Part shown: piece by piece, positions 8,581 through 16,960 of the stretch | Layout of the letters: every line of letters starts with the position of its first letter | Position numbering within the stretch: the first letter of the stretch is position 1 | Assembly: GCF_900102525.1 (NCBI RefSeq) | Contig: NZ_FNBZ01000008.1 | Coordinates: 1-64,000, forward strand | Length of the DNA stretch: 64,000 nucleotides | Reading direction: 5' to 3' | Source: Allobosea robiniae | GTDB lineage: Bacteria > Pseudomonadota > Alphaproteobacteria > Rhizobiales > Beijerinckiaceae | Translations under genes and position numbers: made by a program | Notes under the pieces: generated by a model | What the model saw: the letters and a program-made list of their open reading frames with translations, nothing else | Databases searched by the model: none | What the model was told of the DNA's origin: nothing

Positions 8581-11115
8581 CTAGACGACGCCCGGAAGCC
8601 TGCGCAGCGCAGCCTCCAGTGCAGCCAGATTGTAGGGCTTGCGCAGCGTCGCCGCCTCGGCGACGCCGAGGATCGCGAGATCGTCGTAACCCGTCGCAAA
8701 GAGGAAGGGGACACCGAGCTCGCGCAGGCGATTGCCGATCGGCTCCGAGGTTTCCGAGCCGAGATTGACGTCGAGGATGGCGAGATCCGGCGCCGTCCGG
8801 CTCAGGAAGGAAAGAGCCTCGGAGACGTTCGCGCAGACTTCGACCTGGCTTGCCCCCAGCGTCGCTAGCATGTCCTCGCAATCCATGGCGATGATGAACT
8901 GGTCCTCGACCAGCAGCACACGCTTGCCGTCGAGCGGCCGGCCGGGTTTGCCCTTGACCGGAACGGGCGCTTCCTCGGGAGATGCCGCATCCTCGGTCCA
9001 GCGGACGAACTTGGCGGGGATGCAGAGTTTTGCCGTGATGCCTTGGGGCTCGAACGATACATCGCTCCGCCCGCCGAGATCATAGGGGATGCTGCGGCCG
9101 ATCAGGATGCTGCCGAAACCCTGGCGGGACGGCGGCGTGACCGGCGGCCCGCCCCGCTCCTGCCAGACGATCTCGCAATCCCCGCCGGCATTTACAGACC
9201 AGTCGACGGTGAGCTCGCCGGTCTTGACGGACAAGGCCCCGTATTTCGCGGCGTTGGTGATCAGCTCATGGATCACCAGGGCGACGACCGAGAAGGCGCG
9301 GGCATCGAGTGATACGGACGGTCCGCGCACCGTGATCGTGCCGCCGCTCGTCCGATAGGGCGAAGCTTCCGCGTTGATGAGGTCGAGCAGCAATCCGCCG
9401 CCGCTCGCCCGCATCGCCTGGTCATGGGCGATGGCCAGCGCCTCGATCCGCCCTTTCAACGACGTCACATAGGCCTCGATCGTGGCGCCTTCCGCAAGCG
9501 GATGGGCAACGATCGACTTGATTAGGGCGAGGATGTTCTTGACCCGGTGGTTAAGCTCCTGATTGAGCATCTTCTGGCGGATTTCGGCCTTGTTGCGCTC
9601 GTCGGCCAGAAGCTCGCTCTGCCGCAGCACGACCTCGATCAGCGTCCGGCGCGCCGATTCCGCCAGCTCGCGCTCGACCGGCGTCCAGACTTTCGAATGG
9701 CCGGCCACCGTCTCCTTCCAGACTGCGAAGCTCTGCCGCGGCGTGAGCCGGTCGCCATGCGGGCCGGAGGCATAGGTCTTGTTGGGGTCGCCGCCCCACT
9801 CGATCATGTGGACGAGCTCACGACGGAAGAAGAACAGATAGTCGCGCGGGATTTGCGACAAGGGGATCGCAAGCAATCCGGCGAACTGCTCGGCATGAGC
9901 CCGCGCGGCAGGAAGCGCCTCGGCGAGCGCCGTCGTCGCCCAGATGCGTCCCTCGCAGACCTCACCGGCGAAGGCTGCGAGTTCGCCCGCGAATTCGGCC
10001 GGCGGGGCGCTGCCTTCGGCCCGCCACTCGCCGTTGACCCAGACGCCGACGCCGTCGCTTTCCACGAGATTACGGAACGCGGCGAGATGCTGGCCGAGGA
10101 AACCCGAAGCATCGGTCACATGGGCGGCGGACGAAAGCAGGCCGTTGAGAAAATCCCGCGCCCTTTCGGCAGCGAGCAGCATCTGCTTTTGCGTCAAGGC
10201 ACCAAGCTGGAGCGCGAAGAACTCGCCGAAGATCTCCGCGGCGATCCGGCGGTTCATCGAGAGCGAGCGCGGGCTGTAATGGTGGCAGGCGATCAGCCCC
10301 CAGAGCGCGCCGTCGACGATGATCGATACCGACATCGAGGCCGAAACCCCCATGTTGCGTAGGTATTCGCAATGAATGGGCGAAACGCTGCGCAGGTGGG
10401 CATAGGACAGATCGAGAGGCTCTCCGGCAGCGTCCAGCACCGGCATGATCGGGAAGCGCTCGCCGCTCGAATCCGAAACCACGCGGATCGGATTGAGGAG
10501 ATAGAGCTGCCGCGCCTGCTGCGGGATGTCGCTCGCCGGGAAATGTTGCCCCATGAAGCTTTCGAGGTCGGGGCGCTTGGCCTCGCTGACGACCTTGCCC
10601 GAACCATCGGGCGCGAACTGATAGATCATCACCCGGTCGTACTGGAGCACCGCCCGGAGCAGACGAGCCGCATTCTTGATCAGCTGAGCTGGCGTGGTGA
10701 CGTCCGAGAGCCGGCCAACCAGCGTCCGCGCGAATTCGAGCGGCGAGCTCGGCCCGGCCGGGACGCTCTTCTCGAATTCGATGATGGCGTTGCCCTTGAA
10801 GGCATGGATCGAGATGTCGAACTCGCGATCCAGCGAAGGTAGGCGATAGCGGGGCATCAAGCCCGCACGGGAAGGCACGCCAGAACGGGCGAGCGCATTG
10901 CGCATCTCATGAACGACCGGCCCGCCAAGGACCTCTTCGAGCCTGCGGCCGACGAGCTCGAATTCCTTGAGCCCGAGGAAGGCGCTGGCATTCGACGAAT
11001 GGCGCCTGATCGTCACCGCCTCGGCATCACACACGATCATACACCCATGGGGCTGGACGCTGCCGGGAATATGGATCGGCTCGCGATCACAGTTCGTCAG
11101 ATCAACGGTCGTCAT
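8581..11115 (-). CDS. bphP: bacteriophytochrome hybrid kinase (PAS-GAF-PHY-HWE-REC)
   Basis: This 844-residue red/far-red photoreceptor binds biliverdin. The chromophore-attaching Cys is residue 9 in TNCDREPIHIPGSVQPHG. The PAS_2 domain is followed by a GAF domain with the FPASDIPQQARQLYLLNPIR signature, a PHY domain (about 340-510), an HWE/HisKA_2 kinase (acceptor His in LNQELNHRVKNILALIK) with ATPase domain, and a C-terminal receiver (about 725-844; Asp in LAILDVNLGS, Lys in LRKPYNL). The fused receiver is an alternative to a separate response regulator. The start is ATG at 11115, overlapping the heme oxygenase stop by four bases; an upstream in-frame start would overlap that gene more. The stop lies 21 bases from the convergent REC-kinase gene. 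Confidence 0.92.
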   Translation of the reverse strand: MTTVDLTNCDREPIHIPGSVQPHGCMIVCDAEAVTIRRHSSNASAFLGLKEFELVGRRLEEVLGGPVVHEMRNALARSGVPSRAGLMPRYRLPSLDREFDISIHAFKGNAIIEFEKSVPAGPSSPLEFARTLVGRLSDVTTPAQLIKNAARLLRAVLQYDRVMIYQFAPDGSGKVVSEAKRPDLESFMGQHFPASDIPQQARQLYLLNPIRVVSDSSGERFPIMPVLDAAGEPLDLSYAHLRSVSPIHCEYLRNMGVSASMSVSIIVDGALWGLIACHHYSPRSLSMNRRIAAEIFGEFFALQLGALTQKQMLLAAERARDFLNGLLSSAAHVTDASGFLGQHLAAFRNLVESDGVGVWVNGEWRAEGSAPPAEFAGELAAFAGEVCEGRIWATTALAEALPAARAHAEQFAGLLAIPLSQIPRDYLFFFRRELVHMIEWGGDPNKTYASGPHGDRLTPRQSFAVWKETVAGHSKVWTPVERELAESARRTLIEVVLRQSELLADERNKAEIRQKMLNQELNHRVKNILALIKSIVAHPLAEGATIEAYVTSLKGRIEALAIAHDQAMRASGGGLLLDLINAEASPYRTSGGTITVRGPSVSLDARAFSVVALVIHELITNAAKYGALSVKTGELTVDWSVNAGGDCEIVWQERGGPPVTPPSRQGFGSILIGRSIPYDLGGRSDVSFEPQGITAKLCIPAKFVRWTEDAASPEEAPVPVKGKPGRPLDGKRVLLVEDQFIIAMDCEDMLATLGASQVEVCANVSEALSFLSRTAPDLAILDVNLGSETSEPIGNRLRELGVPFLFATGYDDLAILGVAEAATLRKPYNLAALEAALRRLPGVV

Positions 11116-11660
11116 GCAGGAGAGAGTTCTTCCGATGTGAAGGCCTGGATGGCGTGGAGGAAAACGGCTTTGGCGGACTGCGCGGCCGCATCCCACGCTG
11201 GCCGGTCGAGCCCCTCCAACGCAACCAGAAGCGTGCGCCAGCTATCGAGGGAGCCGGCTTGAGCCGAAAGGTAGCGTGCTCCGTTTTCAGGCCCGAACCC
11301 CAGCGGTTCCACTCCCTTCACAAGCACCCGAGCCCCCAGGGCCGAACCTTCAAGAACATAGGCAGCCCCCAGGAACGCAGCCATGTCATTTGACAGATGG
11401 AAAGGTTCGCTCGCCGGACATGCCAGCGTCAGGTCGGCGAGATCCGCCTCCAACTCAGGCAGAAGCTTGCGCGGTTGCCATGGCGAAACCCGCACGGGTG
11501 CGGCGTCCGACAAAGCCGCCTCGACCGGCACGCGATGGCGAAACGTACCATGCAGGAAGCGGGCGTACTCGGCACGGTTCGAGAAGACGCCGACGATAGC
11601 ATCCAGTTCGCGATGAAGCTCTTTCGTTTCACCGCGCAAAAAACTTCTGATCTCAATCAT
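11112..11660 (-). CDS. bphO: heme oxygenase (biliverdin-producing)
   Basis: The 182-residue protein resembles BphO-type bacterial heme oxygenases, which open heme to biliverdin IX-alpha. The proximal heme ligand is probably His16 in TKELHRELDAIVGVF, and the distal-helix-like motif is AFLGAAYVLEGSALGARVL (about residues 95-113), as in BphO and HemO. The product is the chromophore needed by the phytochrome encoded immediately downstream; the ATGA overlap implies coupled translation and matched supply. It starts at ATG 11660. A 180-base gap separates it from the divergent radical SAM operon and holds the SOS box for that operon. I saw no obvious FixK-type box for bphO. Confidence 0.85.
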   Translation of the reverse strand: MIEIRSFLRGETKELHRELDAIVGVFSNRAEYARFLHGTFRHRVPVEAALSDAAPVRVSPWQPRKLLPELEADLADLTLACPASEPFHLSNDMAAFLGAAYVLEGSALGARVLVKGVEPLGFGPENGARYLSAQAGSLDSWRTLLVALEGLDRPAWDAAAQSAKAVFLHAIQAFTSEELSPA

Positions 11661-11815
11661 TCTGTCGGCATCCAGAATCGCCTCGCATCGGCACCGCTAT
11701 AGCTCAGTTTCAGCGGAATCGGCGCTGTCTTCATCGTGGATTTGACCGGGAACGCCTTCAAGATGGCCCGCACCCTTCAACAGTCAGCCTTGAACTCAGC
11801 AGGCAAATTCCTTAA

Positions 11816-11830
11816 GAACATATAGTGAAC
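11816..11830 (+). promoter_or_regulatory. LexA (SOS) box upstream of rSAM-UdgX operon
   Basis: The sequence reads GAAC, seven bases, GAAC, which is the alphaproteobacterial LexA recognition pattern (GAAC-N7-GAAC). It ends 13 bases before the ATG at 11844, overlapping where the promoter and ribosome-binding site should be. Repression by LexA and induction by DNA damage is the expected behaviour. Confidence 0.7.
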
Positions 11831-11843
11831 AAAAGGAAGGGCG

Positions 11844-13076
11844 ATGGCACAGCTCACGGTCCTGGAGAAGCTCCAAATCCTCAGCGACGCCGCGAAATAC
11901 GACGCCTCCTGCGCGTCGAGCAACACCATGAAGCGTGATTCGCGTGACGGAAAGGGGCTGGGCTCGACCACGGGCGCCGGCATCTGCCATTCCTATGCGC
12001 CCGACGGCCGCTGCATCTCCCTGCTCAAGATCCTGCTGACGAATTTCTGCAGCTTCGACTGCGTCTTCTGCATCAATCGCTCATCCAGCAACGTGCGCCG
12101 CGCCCGCTTCTCGGTCGAGGAAGTCGTCGCGCTGACCCTGAATTTCTACCGCCGCAATTACATCGAAGGCCTTTTTCTGTCCTCGGGCATCATCCGCTCG
12201 GCCGACTACACGATGGCGGAACTGATCCGAGTGGCCGAAACGCTGCGCCGGCAACATGGGTTCCTCGGCTATATCCATCTCAAGCTGATCCCCGGTGCGA
12301 GCCGCGATCTAATCGAGCGCGCGGGGCTGTTCGCAGACCGGGTGTCGATCAATGTCGAATTGCCGAGCGAGGCGGCACTCGCGCGCTTCGCGCCGGAGAA
12401 GCAGGCTAGCGAGATCAAGAGTGCGATGGGGGGCCTCAAGCTGAAGATCGAGGCAGCGCGCGAGGAGCGTGGCAAGAGCGAAAAGGCCCCAGCCTTCTCG
12501 CCCGCAGGGCAGAGCACCCAGATGATCATCGGCGCTGATGGCGCGAGCGATTCTGCGGTCCTGAAGCGCAGCGCCTGGCTCTATGGCAGCTTCGGCCTGA
12601 AGCGCGTCTATTACTCGGCCTTCAGCCCGATTCCGGATGCCTCGCGTCAGTTGCCGCTCCAGCCGCCGCCGCTTATGCGCGAGCACCGGCTTTATCAGGC
12701 CGATTGGCTGACACGCTTCTACGGTTTCGAGACGGAGGAAATCCTGGGGCGCAACGAGATGCTCGATCTCGATATCGACCCCAAGCTCGCCTGGGCGTTG
12801 CGTGAGCGAGGACGCTTTCCCGTCGACGTGAACCGAGCCGATCGCGAAACCCTGCTGCGGGTTCCGGGTCTGGGTACGCGCAGCGTCGATCGCATCCTGA
12901 CCACGCGACGGTTCCGCCGGCTCAGGCTTGAGGATGTCGGCCGGCTGACACGATCGCTGACGACAATCCGGCATTTCATCCTGGCGGAGGGCTGGCGGCC
13001 GGGCAGCGGCCTCGACGCGCAGAACCTGCGGGCTCGGCTGATGCCGCGACCGCGACAATTGACGCTGTTCCCGTGA
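11844..13076 (+). CDS. putative DNA modification/repair radical SAM protein (UDG-linked)
   Basis: The 410-residue protein has a radical SAM cluster motif Cys69-Cys73-Cys76 (TNFCSFDCVFCINRS) and a C-terminal helix-hairpin-helix (FPVDVNRADRETLLRVPGLG, about residues 325-345), a DNA-binding element. It matches the family of radical SAM proteins always found beside a UdgX-type glycosylase. The chemistry is unknown; the context implies a DNA-base repair or modification role. The ATG at 11844 follows a strong AAGGAAGGG ribosome site. The stop overlaps the GTG start of the next gene by four bases. An SOS box lies just upstream. Cysteines in ASCASSN and GICHSYAPDGRC near the N-terminus may bind a second cluster. 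Confidence 0.87.
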   Translation: MAQLTVLEKLQILSDAAKYDASCASSNTMKRDSRDGKGLGSTTGAGICHSYAPDGRCISLLKILLTNFCSFDCVFCINRSSSNVRRARFSVEEVVALTLNFYRRNYIEGLFLSSGIIRSADYTMAELIRVAETLRRQHGFLGYIHLKLIPGASRDLIERAGLFADRVSINVELPSEAALARFAPEKQASEIKSAMGGLKLKIEAAREERGKSEKAPAFSPAGQSTQMIIGADGASDSAVLKRSAWLYGSFGLKRVYYSAFSPIPDASRQLPLQPPPLMREHRLYQADWLTRFYGFETEEILGRNEMLDLDIDPKLAWALRERGRFPVDVNRADRETLLRVPGLGTRSVDRILTTRRFRRLRLEDVGRLTRSLTTIRHFILAEGWRPGSGLDAQNLRARLMPRPRQLTLFP

Positions 13077-14515
13077 TCGCCGCCCGGCTGAACGGGCCTG
13101 CCGATTTTGCCGGCTGGCGCCGCGAGGCACGTAGGCTGGCGCTTGCCGGCATCCAGCCCGAGGCCGTCGACTGGCTGACAAGCGAAGACGATGCCGGCTT
13201 GTTCGCGATGGAGAATGCCACCCCGGTTGCGGGCGGAAGCACCGCCCTGACCGTGTCTCGCCGCTTCATCGAACTTGCCGAAAACGTCGTCTGTCATCGG
13301 GATGCCGGCCGTTTTGTCTTGCTGCACCGCCTGCTGCTGCGTTTGCAGGACGAGCCACGCTTGCTCGAGAATGCAGCTGACGCTGACATCGCACGCGCCG
13401 AGGCGATGGCCCGCTCGGTACGGCGCGACCTGCACAAGATGACGGCCTTTGTTCGGTTCCGCGCCGTGTCGGGCGCGAGCGAGGACGGCCCCTTCATCGC
13501 CTGGTTCGAACCGGAGCATTTCATCCTCGAACGAGCCGCAGCATTCTTCACAGCACGCTTCGGCACGATGATCTGGTCAATCCTGACACCGCAGGGGTCG
13601 CTGCACTGGGACGGCGTGGCCCTGCAATACGGTCCGGCCGCTAGCAAGGCCGATGCGCCGGACGGCGATGCCATCGAAGCCTATTGGCTGACCTACTACG
13701 CCAGTATCTTCAATCCGGCCCGCCTGAAGCCGAAGGCGATGAAAAGTGAGATGCCGGTGAAATACTGGCGGAACCTACCCGAGGCCGAATTGATTGTGCC
13801 TCTGATCGCAAGCGCCGCCCGGCGAGCAGAGGACATGGTGATGCGCGCCCCGACGCAGCCACCCGCACGACATGTCAGGCAGCTTCGGCACCGTCCCGAA
13901 CTGCCGGCCGATGAATCTGCGATCACGTCGTGGCGGGATGCCGCCGCTGCGGCGCAACGCTGTACGCGCTGCGATCTTCATTGCCACGCCACGCAAACGG
14001 TCTTCGGAGAAGGGCCGTTGGACGCGCGCGTTCTCTTCGTCGGCGAGCAGCCTGGAGATAAGGAGGACCTTGCCGGCCGGCCATTCGTCGGGCCGGCTGG
14101 GCAGGTTTTCGATCGGGCGATGAAGGAAGCTGGTCTCGATCGCGCGCGCGCCTATGTCACCAATGCGGTGAAGCACTTCAAATTCCAGCTTCGCGGCAAG
14201 CGCCGCATCCATGAGAAGCCCAATGTCGGGGAGATCAAGGCCTGCCGCTTCTGGCTCGATCTCGAACTGCAGTTCGTGAAACCTCGGTTTGTCGTTGCCC
14301 TCGGCGCCAGCGCCCTGCGATCGCTGACGGGGCATGCCAGTTCGCTAGCGAGCGCACGAGATCGCGAGCTCGCACTCGAAGACGGCACGCCGCTGCTGGC
14401 CACCGTCCACCCCTCATTTCTGCTGCGCCTTCCGGACGAGGATGCTCGGTCTCGAGAATACGCCCGGTTCGTCGCAGACCTCGCCCGCGTACAACAGCGC
14501 ATATTCCGGCATTAA
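13073..14515 (+). CDS. fusion of rSAM-linked domain (DUF4130) and UdgX-type uracil-DNA glycosylase
   Basis: The 480-residue protein has two parts. Residues 1-about 260 match the DUF4130 domain that accompanies the radical SAM partner (DLHKMTAFVRFRAV; WFEPEHFILERAAAFF). Residues about 290-480 are a family 4/5-like uracil-DNA glycosylase with cluster cysteines (RCTRCDLHCHATQ), motif GEQPGDKEDLAGRPFVGPAG near residue 324, the KRRIH loop near residue 376 and HPSFLLRLP near residue 446. The KRRIH loop is diagnostic of UdgX, in which the loop His forms a covalent bond with the abasic site after uracil removal. The start is GTG at 13073, coupled to the radical SAM gene. The SOS box at 11816-11830 should control both genes. 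Confidence 0.9.
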   Translation: MIAARLNGPADFAGWRREARRLALAGIQPEAVDWLTSEDDAGLFAMENATPVAGGSTALTVSRRFIELAENVVCHRDAGRFVLLHRLLLRLQDEPRLLENAADADIARAEAMARSVRRDLHKMTAFVRFRAVSGASEDGPFIAWFEPEHFILERAAAFFTARFGTMIWSILTPQGSLHWDGVALQYGPAASKADAPDGDAIEAYWLTYYASIFNPARLKPKAMKSEMPVKYWRNLPEAELIVPLIASAARRAEDMVMRAPTQPPARHVRQLRHRPELPADESAITSWRDAAAAAQRCTRCDLHCHATQTVFGEGPLDARVLFVGEQPGDKEDLAGRPFVGPAGQVFDRAMKEAGLDRARAYVTNAVKHFKFQLRGKRRIHEKPNVGEIKACRFWLDLELQFVKPRFVVALGASALRSLTGHASSLASARDRELALEDGTPLLATVHPSFLLRLPDEDARSREYARFVADLARVQQRIFRH

Positions 14516-14651
14516 GCAATATCGGGGAAGCCTATACGGCCAACCAGACGGCCTTCTTTTCTTGCGCTCGATTGGAGAGCGAGCAGCGGCTGTTCTGTCA
14601 GCTCCCGATCGAAGGCAGCCTTGCTTCAGCCTGGTTGTCGTTGCAGCGAAG

Positions 14652-14939
14652 CTACCGCTTCCGCCATTTCGCAAGGTGACCGGCTAGTGCCCGGAAGCCA
14701 GTTGGAATCTGCGGCTTGACTGGATTGCGCGATGCTGCCGGTAATTCTTCTTCCATCACATCGCGAAAGGCTCTTTCAGCTTCCGGCGTGAACTGGACCT
14801 GCGCACCCACTCTTTGCGCCATGCGCCGAGCAATTTCGAGAGAGTATTTAATATCATGGGATCGGCCGTATTCGGCGCCCGTCACGTCGCGGAAGCCCCA
14901 CTCGGTATCAATGCGGCACACCGTCAAGATTTGAACCAT
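14652..14939 (-). CDS. conserved-looking small hypothetical protein
   Basis: The 95-residue protein (MVQILTVCRIDTEWGFRDVT...) has a predicted helical middle (SLEIARRMAQRVGAQV) and a basic C-terminus. The ATG at 14939 follows an AGGAA ribosome site. An EcfG-type promoter (14966-14990) lies at the right distance upstream, which supports it as a real stress-induced gene. I do not recognise the family. The C-terminus runs to within 140 bases of the convergent UdgX gene; a weak GGCC-based hairpin with a T-rich tail near 14536-14560 may separate them. Confidence 0.55.
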   Translation of the reverse strand: MVQILTVCRIDTEWGFRDVTGAEYGRSHDIKYSLEIARRMAQRVGAQVQFTPEAERAFRDVMEEELPAASRNPVKPQIPTGFRALAGHLAKWRKR

Positions 14940-14965
14940 TGTCGTTCCTGAGCGAGACGGCAGTG

Positions 14966-14990
14966 AACGCCGTGAAGAAGCCGAGGTTCC
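14966..14990 (-). promoter_or_regulatory. sigma-EcfG-type promoter
   Basis: On the minus strand GGAAC (14986-14990) and CGTT (14966-14969) are 16 bases apart, a full match to the general-stress consensus. It points at the 95-residue hypothetical gene starting at 14939. Confidence 0.65.
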
Positions 14991-15085
14991 CCCGCTACTA
15001 TCAGTGCAGGAAACTGGCCGCCGGGTTCATGGTCTTCACAAATCCAGCCTGTCTTATCGGTGGCATCGGAGCAGTCACGAAGAAC

Positions 15086-15110
15086 GGAACCTCCGGTCGC
15101 AGCCGGCGTT
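15086..15110 (+). promoter_or_regulatory. sigma-EcfG-type promoter for a small RNA
   Basis: GGAAC (15086-15090) and CGTT (15107-15110) are 16 bases apart on the plus strand. No credible reading frame follows. Instead a strong terminator begins 34 bases after the CGTT, so the promoter seems to drive a very short transcript. Confidence 0.6.
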
Positions 15111-15116
15111 CACCTG

Positions 15117-15177
15117 TATCTCGTTTCACCTCGGAACTAAACCGCCCCGGCAGCTCGACTGGCGGGGCTTCTTTTTT
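15117..15177 (+). ncRNA. candidate ~60-nt general-stress small RNA
   Basis: The unit is inferred from an EcfG-type promoter just upstream (15086-15110) and a hairpin plus T-tract at its end (15144-15177). The start near 15117 assumes the usual spacing of about seven bases after the -10 element. The roughly 27-nt single-stranded 5' part contains TTCACCTCGG, whose CACCTC could pair with Shine-Dalgarno sequences, as in known anti-SD trans-acting small RNAs. Caulobacter GsrN is a precedent for a sigma-T/EcfG-driven small RNA; I am not claiming homology. The only frame crossing it begins upstream of the promoter and looks non-coding. Confidence 0.5.
15144..15177 (+). terminator. rho-independent terminator of the small RNA
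   Basis: A hairpin with GCCCCG (15144-15149) pairing CGGGGC (15163-15168) and an inner CAG/CTG stem is followed by TTCTTTTTT (15169-15177). This is a strong intrinsic terminator on the plus strand with no plus-strand gene upstream of it. Confidence 0.75.
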
Positions 15178-15484
15178 GGGGCGGTAGGAGTCAAGCAAAA
15201 GCTCCCTACGCCGGGGGCAGAGCCCGACGCTGATCGTGATCTGCTTGGATAGCGAGCGTACCGCGCCATGTTTGCCGTGCGCTGGTGAGTTCCCGCCAGG
15301 AGTCTGGCTTCTCTGCGAAGTCGGCACGGCGGCCGCTTCATGATCGGGTCGGATGGAGAGGCATCCCAATCTTTTTTGCGAACTGCCAGTTTGACCTGGC
15401 GTTCAGCCCCGCCTCGGGATTGCCTGCCCACTCGTCCCTGGACGGGACCTCTCTCCGCGCAGCGACGCAGAACTCTTCGCCGGA

Positions 15485-16273
15485 TCAGGCGGCCTCGGCC
15501 TCCCAGCGAAACGGCGTGTTGTCGACCCACATCCGATGCAGGATGACCGCCAGGCGCCGGGCGACAGCTATGGTCGCCTTCGCCATGCCGCGCCGGCGAG
15601 CGACGGCAAGGCCCCATGACTTCAGCGGCGAGCTCTTCTTCGAGACCCGCAGCACGATCCCGGCGGCCTCGACCAGGACCCAGCGGATCCCGGCATCACC
15701 GCACTTCGAGATGCCTCGATCCCGATCGATCTCTCCTGGTTGATAGCGCGAGGGCGTCAGCCCGAAATGGGCCGAGACGGAGCGTGATCGGCCGAAGCGG
15801 GCCGGTTCGTCGACACCAGCGCGGAAGCTCAGCGCGACCATCGGGCCGACGCCGGGCGCCGTCATCAGCAGCTTGCAGGTCTCGTCGCTCTCCGCCAGTC
15901 GTCCCATCGCCTTGTGCAGATGCTGGAACTGTTCCCGTAGCACCCGTCGCACCTCGAGAAGCGGCTCGATGATCAGCCGCAGATGCGGGGACTGTTCGAG
16001 TAGCTCGACGATGCGCCGCTCGAACTGCAGCCGCGTCACGGCGCCGACCTTGAGCCCGAAGTTGCGCAGCAGCCCGCGCAGATTGTTCTCGCTGTCGAGG
16101 ATCTTGCTCTGCACGAACTTGCGGGCGGTCAGCAGCAGCCGGATCTCCTGGCTGCGGACCGTCTTGACGTGCACCGGCTTGTACAGCCCGACCCGCATCA
16201 TCTGGGCGATGCCTCGGGCATCGTTGCGATCGGTCTTGTTGATCTGCGATTTCGACGCGGCCGAGAGGTCGAG
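15485..16273 (-). pseudogene. IS110-family transposase remnant (N-terminus missing)
   Basis: The frame is open from 16273 to the stop at 15485 and matches the C-terminal two thirds of IS110 transposases: INKTDRNDARGIAQMMR, GLYKPVHVKT, then the transposase_20 domain (APGVGPMVALSFRAGVDE, AHFGLTPSRYQPG). The N-terminal DEDD/RuvC-like half is absent, with a stop at 16274-16276 just upstream of the homology, so the element cannot transpose alone. Related complete elements are about 320-400 residues. The break at about 16270 joins a different small gene (16198-16509). No terminal repeats were found. The 300 bases left of 15485 may include the element's non-coding end. Confidence 0.85.
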
Positions 16274-16509
16274 CTACGCGCAGCTCCTTCTGAGCCAGCC
16301 TTCGGCGAGATATCCCTTGCGCGCGAAGCCCGCACTTCCAGATTGAACCGATAAAAGCTGTATCCGACCGCCCCAGCGAGGATCACCGACGTGGGCAGTC
16401 TGATTGCCAGTAGCCTCAATGGAACAGCAAATCTCTCAGGGATTTCGCCTCGCTCGACGTTTCGAGCGATCCAGGCCCCAGCCAAACTAGAGAACGCAGC
16501 CCGGATCAT
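16198..16509 (-). CDS. small membrane protein, C-terminus replaced by IS110 junction
   Basis: The first roughly 80 residues look genuine: a basic amphipathic region, then a hydrophobic segment (about residues 32-52, LAIRLPTSVILAGAVGYSFY) and a polar tail. From about residue 80 the frame runs out of register into the IS110 remnant, giving an Arg/Ser/Pro-rich tail (RSSTSRPRRNRR...) that is plainly not native. So the original C-terminus was lost or changed when the IS sequence arrived. The ATG at 16509 overlaps the stop of the upstream small gene by four bases; both probably depend on the EcfG-type promoter at 16731-16755. The function is unknown. Confidence 0.55.
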   Translation of the reverse strand: MIRAAFSSLAGAWIARNVERGEIPERFAVPLRLLAIRLPTSVILAGAVGYSFYRFNLEVRASRARDISPKAGSEGAARSSTSRPRRNRRSTRPIATMPEASPR

Positions 16510-16694
16510 TTCGTTTCCTCTGCCGCACCCGGCGTGATCGGAACCTGCTCGGCAACAGGATCGCTCGCCGGAAAGGTATCCTTCAATGCCCTCTCCAGCT
16601 TCTGATCAGGGGTCAGCTCTCGCTCCTCTTTGCGCTGAGTTTTCTGTTCCTGGCGCAGGCTCTCAACTACAGGGTTGTGCTCATTATTCTCCAT
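16506..16694 (-). CDS. small stress-type protein with DTFPASDPVA motif
   Basis: The 62-residue charged protein contains ERALKDTFPASDPVAEQ, a motif shared by many short uncharacterised alphaproteobacterial proteins. It has no membrane segment. The ATG at 16694 follows a strong GAGGAGGC ribosome site. A consensus EcfG-type promoter sits about 40 bases further up, and the downstream small membrane gene overlaps its stop. The biochemical role is unknown; the promoter and neighbours point to the general stress response. Confidence 0.75.
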   Translation of the reverse strand: MENNEHNPVVESLRQEQKTQRKEERELTPDQKLERALKDTFPASDPVAEQVPITPGAAEETK

Positions 16695-16730
16695 GGATGC
16701 CTCCTCGGCCGTTTGACGGAGTGGAGACTG

Positions 16731-16755
16731 AACGCTACGACCCCGCCCTCGTTCC
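16731..16755 (-). promoter_or_regulatory. sigma-EcfG-type promoter
   Basis: On the minus strand GGAAC (16751-16755) and CGTT (16731-16734) flank exactly 16 bases, a perfect consensus. It drives the DTFPASDPVA small protein and the membrane protein behind it. Confidence 0.7.
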
Positions 16756-16960
16756 GTGGCAGCTCGCCGATCGCCAAATCGACGCTAGGCCTTTCCGAAG
16801 CTGATGCCCACGACCTCACCTCCCGATCGACAAGCAACTAGGCGTTATCATGGCACCGCAGCTTTCCGCGATCGGCGCATAGCTACGAGCCAGCTGACGA
16901 GGGAACGCCCGCTGGCACATCGGAGTTCAGGAGGCTTCTTGCTTCTTTGGAGCTGCTGCC

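Noticed and set aside
8507-11196. Long plus-strand and minus-strand frames overlapping bphP, for example 9547-10362 and 10372-10842
   Set aside because: They are antisense or out-of-frame shadows of the phytochrome gene caused by high GC; the products are rich in Arg, Pro and Ala with no family features.
16903-16928. An EcfG-type promoter before the cupin gene
   Set aside because: GGAAC and GTT are there, but the spacer is 18 bases and the -10 C is absent.
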